DNA of 64,000 nt from Leptodontidium sp. MPI-SDFR-AT-0119 (taxonomy: Eukaryota > Ascomycota > Leotiomycetes > Helotiales > Leptodontidiaceae): contig JAHLEZ010000035.1 in assembly GCA_020726505.1 (NCBI GenBank), positions 186,001-250,000 on the forward strand, written 5' to 3'. This document shows, piece by piece, positions 23,966 through 34,216 of the stretch (positions are counted from its first letter, which is position 1; each line of letters starts with the position of its first letter). The translations under genes and the position numbers were made by a program. Under the pieces are notes generated by a model. The model searched no databases, was not told the DNA's origin, and was given only the letters and a program-made list of their open reading frames with translations.

Positions 23966-24304
23966 TAACCGGAGTTGATTCGGACTAGTAACGGAGGGGT
24001 TTCTTATACTCGTTGATTTTTTGTATATTTCCTTATAACTCTCATTTTGTTAATTTATCACTTGCGATTATTTTTATATTTAATTAATTTACGAAGTCAA
24101 AAACACACTTGATTTAGTTCTAAACACCCTCTAATTTAAAGCACTAACGGGCGGCCTTGCGATAATACTCTAACAGGGACAAACTACTAGTTTCACTACA
24201 GGGGGCTACTCCCGTATAATAGTATAAAGAAAGTGCCGTTACAAAGAACTTACTACGAAGCTAATTCGAAATAGGGCTGAATCCCTTAATTATATAAGTT
24301 TAGG

Positions 24305-24985
24305 AGCTCCTCCTCCTCCCCCGCGCCACTTCGGCGACTTTAGCGAAGTCTCTTAGTAGGAGGATCCTCCTTACTATTATTTCCCCTACCGCGCTTGGCG
24401 GTAGTAAAAGAGACGGTAGTAAGGAGCCGATCTAAGACTAGTACTGTCTCTTATAATATATATAGTTAAATATATTAAGGCTTTAAAAGACACTAAAAGA
24501 AAACGAAGAGTTAACTTACTACTTACGAGCTAGCTAGGCTAGTAATATCTCGGCGTATGACATAAGTTTCCTCTAATAACGCTAACGAAACTTCCCTAGT
24601 AGTCTTTAGTGTACTAGTAGCGGCGACTAATAGTGCCGAATCGATTGATTCAGCGGCAGCGACGACAGTAGGCTTATCTTTTGCCTCGACGGCAGTAGCA
24701 AACTAGAGGTACTCTTTAGTTATAAACTAAGGGAGTTATTATATATTAGTAACTATATATTCGGACTAGTTTCGCAAGGGATTCGGATGCCTTTTAGATA
24801 GAAATAATAAGAAAAGAAATAAGGATACTTACTAGGTTATAACGGAACTTCTTTTTTATATAATACGCGCACTTTTTACTCTTTAGATTATTAAAGTTAT
24901 AGTCGTGGCTTAGGATAGTGGCACATAAACGGACGTATCGGATGTAGCATTTGCGGTAGGCGACGTCGAGAGCTCCGGTGGGAAT
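24305..24985 (-). pseudogene. antisense reading frame between pol and 3' LTR of the copia element
   Basis: Reading the minus strand from about 24985 gives ALDVAYRKCYIRYVRLC, then NNLKSKKCAYYIKKKFRYNL, then a GTAAGTATCC donor-like site. After that come VEAKDKPTVVAAAESIDSAL, LVAATSTLKTTREVSLALL and EETYVIRRDIT, another GTAAGT site, and a basic tail with SPKWRGGGGGAPK. The older copy at 16345-17030 preserves the same residues despite heavy mutation, so this was a real coding sequence with probably two introns. Several Tyr sit where Cys would be expected, as G-to-A RIP would cause. The pattern suggests a small Cys-cluster, Ala-rich protein, perhaps nucleic-acid binding. Its role in the element is unknown. 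Confidence 0.55.
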
Positions 24986-25536
24986 TAGTACTAGTACTAT
25001 TTTAGTTAATACACTGTTTTACTACTAAATTACTACTGAAGTGTATACGTACTTTTGACTAGTTTATTTGATTTAATATAGTCTATTTAAATGTGTTAGT
25101 TTTGGACTATATTAAATAAGTAGGGCGATATTAAGAGTAGTTATATATATATTGTGTGTGTGTGTATATGTGTATATGTGGCTAGGAAAAGAAAACCTTA
25201 ATTCTGGGGGAATCTAGCGTATATATATACTTTAACTTATAGACAATACTAAGCCTAAGGGTTGTTATTAACGACTTCGCTTAGCCGACTTCGCTACCTT
25301 ACGTATTGTCGTATACCGGAACGCCTTTATTAATACTAACACGGCTATTACGGAGTACTACTATACTACTATACTTGATTCGGGTACTTTTCGGAGCACT
25401 TTCGGACCGGGGTTAGGTATTGCTTAATACTTAGTTATTTCTGACATTTTGTACTTCTTATTTTTTTTAGTTATTTCTTATATATTAAGAGCTTTAGCTA
25501 TATTAGAATATGTCTTTCTAAAAGAAGTTTTGCCTA

Positions 25537-25792
25537 TATTAGTTTATAGGCCCCTATAGAAGCCTACTTAGATGATACAAGGGTACTTTCGTTAATACAT
25601 GGGGGTTAGAGGCCTACCAGAGGGGTTTCGGTGGAGATTCGGTGGCGTCTCGTAGTATATAGGCTAGCTCTCCTCGCACTCTCTTTAAAAAGACACAGAT
25701 TTTGAACTATACATTTATTACTCTGTCGCTATACTCGCATTGGAATATATTCACACATGCGGCGTGGTACATGAACCGGTACTGCACCGACA
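25537..25792 (+). repeat. 3' LTR of the copia element
   Basis: The unit is 256 bases, starts TATTAGTTTATAGG and ends CGGTACTGCACCGACA. Its first part is strongly RIP-mutated relative to the 5' LTR, while its second half keeps higher GC. It is followed by CTAGC, the target duplication. Confidence 0.9.
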
Positions 25793-25797
25793 CTAGC

Positions 25798-25922
25798 TCT
25801 CCTTACACTCTCTTAAAAAGTATATAAATTTTTAAACTATATATTTATTACTTTATTATTATACTCGCATTAGAATATATTCACACATACGACGTGGTAC
25901 ATGAACCGGTACAGCACTGACA
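25798..25922 (+). repeat. 3' half of the old copia LTR, split by insertion
   Basis: The sequence continues the LTR interrupted at 18153: it starts TCTCCTTACACTC and ends GGTACAGCACTGACA. Together with 18022-18153 it restores one LTR length. It is the outermost recognisable repeat before the AT-rich block ends near 26170. Confidence 0.8.
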
Positions 25923-26170
25923 CTAATCTTATATTATACTAATCTTATATTAATAACTTTACCCAAATCCATAAAACATAAAAGGAAAAATACTAACTTA
26001 ATAGCTTCGTCTTAAGGCTTATAATTGTAGTATAAAAGTGGAGCAAAGCACTATATATAATTAACGAAGGTTAAATTAAAGTAATTAATTATTATTTAAA
26101 ATACAAGCGATAATTTAAGGAATACGTTATTCTTTTAAAAGTAGTATACGCCAATAAAACTAAAATAAGT
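25923..26170. other. AT-rich edge of the repeat block
   Basis: About 250 bases of TA-rich sequence follow the old LTR. They contain two similar copies of a CTAATCTTATATTA motif. No coding content was seen. Composition changes abruptly to ordinary GC at about 26170. Confidence 0.5.
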
Positions 26171-27184
26171 ATAGTACAAGGCTAGTTAAGCATCCGCTCG
26201 TGCCTGTACAATATATTGTAAGTTTGGGTGTTTTAGTGTGGAACACCGGGAATGTGTGGGTGGGAATGATGTGCGGATCTCGGTTAGTAGTGAGATCATC
26301 GAGAGAGTAGCGGCCTTGAAGTTCCCAGGCTCCTGGTGGCTGTATCCGCAGACCAAAAACGAGACCATCGCAGGAGCTTCCTATTGGCAATCGTACTTAA
26401 CAATTCTTTCTTTTGGTAATATCTAATCCAAATAAAGAAGCCTTCAGCTGACTTTCCTCGGACGGGCGACCATGCCATCAGCGCGATTATCTGAGGCAAA
26501 GGTCAGGACCCTAGAAGTCAGATGCAAGGAGTTACCAATTGGGGCGCTCACAAACCTTTGCACATGGTTGTGTAACACACCGCTTTACTCAGCCGTTAAT
26601 TCGGTTTTACCCTGTCGACAGGGGCGCCTGGGGATTCGTGGCGGGCGATGATTGGTTGAAGTCATCGATCGTCTTAGTCTCTACGGCGGTACTTACTCCG
26701 TACTCCGTAGGCCAGGACTTCAGGGACTGGTTTACTTCGAAGTAGAATTCCTATACCCTCCCCAATGCCCAATCAGCGCGGGAGATGTTCCAGTGCTGCG
26801 TTTCATGCTACTCTCCCCCCCTGGCTTGAATGTTAAATGTGAAGAAAACTGGACCTCGTGTGGGTAGTTTCTAGGGGTGTCTATCCAATAACTATACTTG
26901 TTTTAAGCCTTAGCCAGGGTTTTGAAGCTCTCTCGAACCTTCTGCAGCCACCCTTGCTTTTACAACAGGCCAATTTTTGGCTCGTGCTTCGAGATAGACA
27001 AGGACCTCTGACCACTCACACTTTGAATATCAAGCCTCTGGCCCGCAAAAGTTGACATTTAACATTCAAGCCAGGGGGGGGAGTAGATGCGAGATGCAGG
27101 CTGGGTCAGGCCGGTGACTCTCCAGGCGACCATTCGCTCGTTGCCTGCAACCCAACCAGACCAGACCAAGCAAGGCTGTTCCCT

Positions 27185-27270
27185 GGGTTTCAAGTGGGTC
27201 TCGCCCTTGGACTGTTGGTTGGAAGAATACTTGCTGCCTGACAACGGTGGGCGAGACCCACTTGAAACCC
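27185..27270. repeat. perfect 22-bp inverted repeat with 42-nt spacer
   Basis: The left arm (27185-27206) begins GGGTTTCAAG and ends TCTCGCCC. The right arm (27249-27270) is its exact reverse complement, beginning GGGCGAGACC. The spacer is 27207-27248. Transcribed from either strand it would form a long hairpin. It does not match a tRNA, and no coding sequence surrounds it. It may be a small foldback element. Confidence 0.8.
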
Positions 27271-28722
27271 CTTTCGTGAAAGACGCCGCAGCCGGAAGCA
27301 AATCAGCGAATCACGTACTGAGATTCGGGCTTAGTTCGTAGCAACGAGGAGCAAGTGTGCCCAAAAAGCAAGATCGCTTATTTTGAGTCTCGGGGAAACG
27401 CACGGCCTTTTTTTTGTATGTGTTTCCGGGAGGCCGCTTTGCCAGAGGGCGATGGTAGTGAATAATGCCCTAATTTCATGGTATTTTGCTTCCTAAGTAA
27501 GGCCGTGGCAAAGCGCATAGACATCGAATATACATTATTTGCCTATAGTACGACGTTGTTTTCTACAAAGGGACCAAGCAGTAATGCCATGCAAGGTTGA
27601 CGCCACCAAGTGGGCTCCCGTATCCAAAAAATTTGAAAACGGGTGTGGTAGTCCTAATTCGAAGTAGCAGTCGTGTTCTCGCTTGGACAAGACTCGGCGC
27701 CTTGCAGCTTCATCGATCGATCGACGATCCCCCCCATCCCGTTTTCCTTCTTGCAAACCCGCAGTATCCCATCATGATTTCTCGCTCGCGATCTCAACGT
27801 CTAATTCTGGACTCGGTCACAGTGCCCATAGTGCCATAAGTCATTTGGGTCGTCCAAGCAACTGCCGTTCTCGATGACTTCGCTGCGAACCACCACGACA
27901 CGTCATTGACGAAGGCACAACACCAACAACGCCCATGGATTGCTCGGCTTCTCAACATAAAGTAGTTGCTATCGCCTTGGAATTCGGTAGATCTTGATGT
28001 GTCGGTATATCTGTCGTTTTGGATTGTCACTGGTGGAGTATTGATAGCATTGTCGACCGATACTTTGTCGGGATGACTTCATGTAGGCACCACCGCCACC
28101 CCAATTCCAGATATCGGCAACTGGACCCGATTCCGTACGGTCCAAAGCCTACGGATATGCTGGATGATGCAGGCATTTGAGACGGACGATCATCACCTCC
28201 ACGATATTTCGGTCAGTGGATGTATCGGCTGGTGAACGAAGAAACTCACAAGTCAACAGGCCAACACGACCGCTCCTAACAAAAGAACACCACCTCCCTC
28301 TCAAAGTATTCGATAGTGTGGCATCGAGGACGAGTGGCATGGATCGGCTGGAGGACAACAAGCCGAATAAGCTCCAGCTGGAGCTGTGGAGCTGACTTCC
28401 TCAAGAGCACCCTCAGAAATAGCTCCGTTCTCGGTCTCAATATTCGACGACCATAGTGTGCACGCCGTAAGATTATCTGCCCTTCCAGAGACATTTGGCT
28501 TCTGCGAATACCTGGAAAGCTGGAGCAGGAGGATGATCCATCCACATTGGCAGCCACCACACTTATGCTAGTACACATAGCACCCCTTGCGACAGATCCA
28601 AGCACTTGCTAATCACGACTACAGATACTGGTTGACACAATCGAGAAGCTGTTGAGAAACACACATACAAGGGGTTCTAGCTGCCGCAATCAATGTGTTT
28701 GGCTGGCTGTCAAGAGAACCTT

Positions 28723-28771
28723 TCGATAGAGAGAACGTTTCGATAGAGAGAACCTTCGATAGAGACTTCCC
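28723..28771. repeat. short tandem repeat, about 17-bp unit, three copies
   Basis: A unit resembling TTTCGATAGAGAGAAC is repeated three times, the last slightly shortened. It is a minor local duplication with no visible function. Confidence 0.7.
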
Positions 28772-30810
28772 CTTATTCATCGAATCTGCGACATCAAACT
28801 CGAAACGGCGAAAGGTGTACATCAAGTCTGGTATAGGTAGTTTGGAAGATGGAACCTGCCCTTCTGCGGCCATGTCAGCCAGTTGCCACAAGTTCGCAAA
28901 ACCCAGATCACCTCTCCCCTTTGGAGAAGCATACTCTACCTTGCAATCATGAAATCAATTCTCGCAGTGCGACTATTACGTTCTCGAATATACAACTTAG
29001 CCGTACAGGGTGGGAATGATGATGCGACGGATGTGCAGCCCGCGATTTGGCTGCTCGCAGACTCGAGATTGGGGATGGGACTTTTACGAACCTATTGACC
29101 TTCATCGGCGGCCGCCCAGACCCGAAGCCAACACAAAATTTCTAGTTTCGTTCCATTTGCCCAGTGTTGTCTCTCCCTTGCGACCATGGCCACCGGAAAT
29201 GCGTTTACATCTTGGGCGACAAATTCTTCGCGGTAGCTTGCCGCCCAGCTACCCATCTACCCCGCTACCCCGCTATCACATGATCAACAGCTGTTTTTTC
29301 GACCACAACAGCGCGCTGCTACAGTCGGGCTTCTCGAAGGATGCATTGATGCTATCGTGTTTAAAAGCACCCGTGCATGTTTTAGGAGCAATGCGGATGC
29401 TGCGAAGGGTCGTTGGGAGGCGGGAAAGGCTCTGGGTTTGGAGGGGCCCTTGGACTTGAAGGTTTCAGTAGCAACACAACCCGGCATTGGTCTCCAGGGG
29501 ATTGATGATCTCAACCTGCCATGTTCGAAATCTGCGAATGTTATAATGTGAAGGGTTGGAATTGGTGTTCGGATCTCGAGCACAGACGCTGCTTCGCCAA
29601 TAATTGAAGCCAGAAGCTTTGGCGCTGCTTACCGCGACAGCGACAACCTAGCGGGGATGGCCACGCACCTCTCAACTAACAATAGTACATGCGAAGAACG
29701 AGCAGCCATTTCGTAGACCAGCAATCAAATCCCGGACATTGCACGCCTTCGGCCAACAAGATACAACTATGCCCTTCCAGGCAAATCCAGCGCTTGAAGA
29801 AGCTGGGAAACCACTCCCGCGTGGCTCCCCTCTTCCTTCAATATCTCGGGACCGACTAAGTGTACAACTCCCTGCTAAGTCGCAGATTCGTCTTCCTAGA
29901 GGGAAGAATTGGGGCGAAGTAGGACCTCCAGGCCCAGGGGACACCAAGCCAGTATGTGCTACTTCTGCAGCAGCAGCAGCTTGAATTTTGTTCTGTGCTA
30001 AAAAAAAGAAAATTGCAGTACCCGAAACCCCCTCCTTCATCGACTCCTAAATCCTGCATTCGACGATCCGCAGTGAGTTCATATTCCGTACGAGACAGGG
30101 ACATGCCTCGAGAGGGGGGAATTCGGGTGGGAAAGGCGAATCTCCACAATACAAGACTCTCCTCGAACTATTCTACGGAAAAAATGTAGGCCTCGTATCT
30201 GGCAGATCGCTTTCATATCGGGGATTGGTGAGGGGACGAATTTCACGCGGAGGACGGTGTAAAGCACAGGGAATTGGGGATCTGGAGTACAATGGCAGAT
30301 TTTGGGATGATATTTTGAGGTGGGGGAGTCTAGGACTTGTGGTATGGCAGACTTTCTATCTGGTAGAACAGTTTTGGAGTGGGGATAGCTCATGGGACAA
30401 AATTCACATGGAGGGCGGCAATAAGGCAAAAGAAAGGAGGATCTGGAGCACATTGGTTGATTTTTAGATTTGATTCGGCTTGGCGGAGTTCAAAATTGGG
30501 TACGGGGTGGCAGGACGGTTCCGGAGAATGCATACGAATCTTGGGAGCGGAACTATGGCTACTGATGTGTTTATATGATATGCACATAAAAGATCTAACA
30601 ATGCAAATGGCGTCTGCGTTCTTGTGGCAACCCAGTTCAAATTGTTTAATTCTCCAGCGTATAAATAATAATTATATGCTAGGGATAACTTAGGGAGGTC
30701 GTATTGAGAGACGGCCTCCATGGGATGCGAATGTCACAGAGTGGAACAACCCGCTTCAACGACAGGAAATTCCCGAACCCGCACAATAGCACTGAACTAG
30801 CGCTGACGAG

Positions 30811-31422
30811 ATGTGGGCTTTGTACGGAACACAAGTAGAAATGTCAGCCGTTGTGAATATTGGTCCCGGCTTGCCTAGCAAGCATGATGTCCGACAAATC
30901 GCCAGCAGATTTTCATGGGGTTTGACGCCAACTACCAGCTCGCCAGTATATCCCAAGCGAACCAGGTCACCAGCATCCGACGAAGGACAACCACTCCATG
31001 GAATGAAGCGAACCAAATCAGACCCTCCAGCAGAGGCAACAGCACCTCAGCCCGAAGACCCCTCGGTCAGATTTCTTCAGTCTCCCGACAAAGAAGTATT
31101 CCATCAAGTAGAAACCAAGCAGGTTCTCTCTCGGCGCGACACAGTCGGCTCCATCAAGGGGCGTACTGTGGGGAAGAAGTTGAAGAGAAAAGAAGCCGAA
31201 ATCGAGAAGGATATCAAGGCAAAGCTTCTAGATATCTACAAAGAGAAAGGAGCAACGTCGTACCACTGCTTAGCCCCACTCCAGGCTCCTGAGGGAACTG
31301 CCAGAAATGATTCATTGGCTCCTGGGGTGGCGCTTGATGCGGCAAGGGACTATTTGAAGCAGCCGGGCACGGTAATCAACATCGATCAGATTTTACAGCA
31401 AATGGTCCCAGCCGCTTGCTAG
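30811..31422 (+). CDS. basic hypothetical protein
   Basis: A 203-residue frame starts at ATG (MWALYGTQVEMSAVV) with an alternative Met at residue 11. It carries KRTRSP and KRTKSDPP near the middle and KGRTVGKKLKRKEAEIEK later, so it is strongly basic with likely nuclear localisation signals and a short predicted helix. The C-terminus (DAARDYLKQPGTVINIDQIL) is more hydrophobic and may be folded. No signal peptide or membrane span is present. I do not recognise a family. Length, codon use and lack of nearby stops support a real gene more than its neighbours in this gene-poor stretch do. A missing 5' exon cannot be excluded. Confidence 0.5.
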   Translation: MWALYGTQVEMSAVVNIGPGLPSKHDVRQIASRFSWGLTPTTSSPVYPKRTRSPASDEGQPLHGMKRTKSDPPAEATAPQPEDPSVRFLQSPDKEVFHQVETKQVLSRRDTVGSIKGRTVGKKLKRKEAEIEKDIKAKLLDIYKEKGATSYHCLAPLQAPEGTARNDSLAPGVALDAARDYLKQPGTVINIDQILQQMVPAAC

Positions 31423-32296
31423 ACACGCCCTCTAGTGCCCACAAGCGTATGTATTTCCTGTAGCAAGAAAGAAACTTTTCAAGGGGGTCTTGTGATGAAG
31501 ATATTGATTCTGGTCTTTGCATGGTGCAATCTTTTTCTGCCGTTTTGTAGCGCTTCAGGTTAGGTGCTTGGATCCAAAATCGTGTTTTGTAGGCCTGTCT
31601 TGTTTCGGTCATCTATCATTTTAGCGGGAGTCCTTTGTTGTTGAGCCTAAGCCCTGTATCTGTGTGTAGATTCTTTATTCGATCGGGACGTTTAGTGAGA
31701 AGGGAAAGTGCGGTAATGAAAGATAATCTCAGATTTCGAACGATATTATGATGGTGCAAAGTAAAGGTTTTATAAAGCCGAGGTTTGAGGATAAGGTGTA
31801 AGAATTTGAACTGATTTTTAACACTTATGGCGTTCAAAACTAACTGTCGATAATACAGTCTCTGAGACTGAATGCATTGAAGTGAGACTACTGAATCTGA
31901 TTACGACACGCCACTTCGAAGTTCGATCATGGTAGTTTGACCTGCAAAAGAGACCTTCCAGACTTTCCACAGATGTCCACTAGATCACTCGCCTCGGAAA
32001 AATACTTGGCCGAGAAAATAATTTGGCGGCTGCTGTCGGGTGTTTGTGCTTGTGGTATGTTGCGTGATGTGCGGTCCGGGAATTCGAAAACTTCAAGCAC
32101 AGGGACGCAAAGCTGAGTACAAACAAATCGAGAAGAGTTAAAGTTACCACATGCCGCGCAATATGTTGCCCAAGGCAACCTTCTTCACCAAATCATTTCC
32201 TGAAATTTGCAAGAAGATGGAATTTTCAGAACTTCCGTGAAATTTTTGTGTCACTTCCTCTGCCAGAGTGTTTTGCCATCACAATTGTATTTGTTG
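31423..32296. other. intergenic
   Basis: Only short, mutually overlapping frames (31616-31837, 31927-32178) without domains were seen. The stretch probably holds the 3' ends of the flanking convergent genes. Nothing else is supported. Confidence 0.4.
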
Positions 32297-33057
32297 TCAT
32301 TGCTCGCTTCCTTCATAATCGGTTTTATGTTTTTCACGATCAATGTCGGTAACAGAGGAGTGTTTTGCATTGGCAATGGCGTTGGCGACGGCCACCATAG
32401 CTTCCAGGGTCTCTCCCAAGTTCATTAGATCAAAAATTATCGTCGTCTTCAGGGAAGTTCTTCTGTTGTGCCCAACTTTGGTGAGCGCCGAGAGCTGGTG
32501 TGGTCTGGGGGCAATTGCCACTTGAGCAGATTTAGTTTCTTGGGTGAGTTTATTGTGAAGACTTTCCTGTTGGTTTGTGAGCCGTGTACATATGGATGGT
32601 GTCCATGTGAAGAGAACTTACGATATGGCCTTCAAGGTCATTCGGCCACTTGACGTTCTGTAGATAGAACTCCTTGACATCATCTTCCTCGTCCAAGATA
32701 TTGTTATTATCCCCTGGAAGGCTATTCGTGCCCATGTAGGCGGAATTTCCTTTGTGCAAGGCGTCTGGTCGTTTATCCATGAACAGAAATGGTTCAGGCG
32801 TGTCTTCCTCTGACCCATCGTCATCATCATCCCCCCCCCCCCCCCCCCCCCTTCTCGACCAAGAGGGTCTCCCGTCCCTTCAGCGAGGCCGGCACCAACC
32901 ACAACCGCCTCCAACAGAACCCGACCGCCCTCTATGTGAATAACTCCGTCGTCGAAGACCTTCTGCGCCAAAGCACGCAGGCTGTCGATGGGAGACTGTA
33001 TGGCTTCGTCAGAGTTAGATGGCTCTGCAGTTGAAGATAGAGGGGCTGGGTTCTTGC
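32297..33057 (-). CDS. hypothetical protein with poly-glycine tract (5' exon missing, frame broken at G run)
   Basis: The minus strand reads a coherent protein in pieces. After a TATACAG acceptor at 33058, an exon reads GKNPAPLSSTAEPSNSDEAI, then SLRALAQKVFDDGVIHIEGG. It then runs into glycines encoded by a 21-base G run (plus-strand C at 32831-32851). In a frame shifted by one base it continues DDDDGSEEDTPEPFLFMDKR and LDEEDDVKEFYLQNVKW, up to a GTAAGT donor near 32632. A last exon reads TIIFDLMNLGETLEAMVAVA and ends at 32297. A run of 22 instead of 21 G would join the two frames. The protein is acidic and soluble and I do not recognise it. The first exon probably lies at 33100-33400 but could not be fixed. 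The frame break is most simply homopolymer length variation or error. Confidence 0.45.
32831..32851. repeat. poly(C) run, 21 nt
   Basis: Twenty-one consecutive C on the plus strand. It lies within the minus-strand hypothetical gene, where it would encode glycine. Runs of the same kind occur at 44753, 47731 and 54957. Confidence 0.95.
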
Positions 33058-34216
33058 CTGTATAGAAGATCGTTGTTTAAGGTGAGGTCCGAACTGACAA
33101 TAGACGATACGTAGCTGGAAAGAGAAGAAAATTAATTGGACAGTGTCCAGTTCTCCTCTTCACGGATCTAGCTTTGTGGGTGGCGTTGTAGAACAGAAGA
33201 GCGGTATTGAAATGGAGGAATCTACAAGAAGACTCTTCAGCTATGCTCGAAGAATTGCCACGGACAAGACTGTATGGTTGTGTCATATGAGGTGGTGTGA
33301 AAAGGTGAGCTCTGAGGTTCGAGGGAGAGAGCCCGAGCCATGCTGACCATTCCATGCCTCTGGCCCCTTGATCTGCTTCAACAGTTTATGATTTCAAGAT
33401 GCGTGTTAACGCTAGTAAATCTTTCTGCTACCAGAAACGTGTGCCAAAAGCAAAGGATTTCAAAGTTTTTTTCTCATAATTGCAAAGTCACGGAAACCCT
33501 CTCCAGGTCCGCTTCATCACTTGCGTGCATGGTTGCAAGAGCGCCCCCCTAGATTTTTGCCAAGGTATATCCAACATCAATCAATAACCTATATTTGTCA
33601 TTCCCATCCTTCTTCTAAACCCCATTCAGTTGACTCCGAGAGCTGGCATGCCGGAAAATATCAATCCGCCTGGCAGTGTTATGGTTGGCAAATCTCGTGA
33701 GGCCGGCAATGCTGACAGCCGAAGCTCAGCCTTCAGCCTTTCAGCCACAACTTGCAACAACAAATAGCCCCATTGGCTCCAGTATCGTCAGGCCAAAATT
33801 GCTACCACAAGATTGCAGAATGATTTCGTTTCCATCAGATTAGTTGTTCACTCTCTCCTCAGCTTCAACGAAATAGCTTCCGGGTAACTTTTACTCCGGA
33901 AAGCCATAGCGCAAATAGCACTAGGACTATCAGCAGCATTTACTATCCCGAGTTTCTTGCGTGTTTGTATATTTAGAATTGGCCATAATCAAACAACTAT
34001 AAAATTGATGATATCCTCTCCAAGTTGAAGAAATTATCACCAACCATCAGATCTCAAATACTCATTGAAGCGTCATCCAGACTGCCCATACATCACCACA
34101 AATATACTACCTTCTGCCCGTTGCATCCTCCAGACTATTCAACTGATCAGTCGATACTTCTTTCCTCCACAAACACCAATATTACACACTACTCGCCCAG
34201 ATCCACAGAAGTCACG
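33058..34216. other. intergenic; promoter of the cupin gene and probable 5' exon of the minus-strand gene
   Basis: The part next to 33058 shows a pyrimidine-rich TTCTTCTCTTTCCAG acceptor-like site on the minus strand and may hold the unresolved first exon of the gene ending at 32297. The right part is upstream sequence of the cupin gene at 34217. A frame upstream of that ATG (34025-34216) is in phase with the cupin but has no ATG or initiation context of its own, so I treat it as 5' UTR. Confidence 0.4.

Larger units (their letters stand above)
18154..25792 (+). mobile_element. full-length Ty1/copia LTR retrotransposon, RIP-degraded
   Basis: Two LTRs of 256 bases each (18154-18409 and 25537-25792) and 5-bp duplications CTAGC (18149-18153 and 25793-25797) define a complete 7.6-kb insertion. 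The LTR starts TGTTGGTCCACAGG and TATTAGTTTATAGG differ only by C/T and G/A transitions, showing RIP. The internal order is gag-like sequence (about 18600-20900), GAG-pre-integrase with RRLYKRFGHP (about 21180), integrase core (about 21300-21750), reverse transcriptase (about 22450-23250) and RNase H (about 23440-23960). Integrase before reverse transcriptase is the copia order. Many in-frame stops make it non-functional. It sits inside the 3' LTR of an older relative. An antisense frame occupies the region after pol. Confidence 0.9.
26171..30810. other. gene-poor region of normal GC, no gene recognised
   Basis: Many short overlapping frames on both strands were inspected (for example 28177-28395, 28276-28605, 28619-28891 and 30225-30467). 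None shows a known domain, a consistent splice structure or a homologue in the window. The region contains a 22-bp perfect inverted repeat (27185-27270) and a short tandem repeat (28723-28771). It also holds a weak duplication in which 30198-30290 resembles 30345-30450. It may contain decayed genes or non-coding transcripts, but I cannot support any. Confidence 0.4.

Noticed and set aside
27185..27270. tRNA or other structured RNA gene at the hairpin
   Set aside because: There is no cloverleaf, no A/B box sequence and the 42-base loop has no tRNA arms; only the inverted repeat itself is supported.
34025..34216. Longer N-terminus for the cupin (in-frame extension upstream)
   Set aside because: The extension lacks an ATG and would bury the clear signal peptide that begins at 34217.
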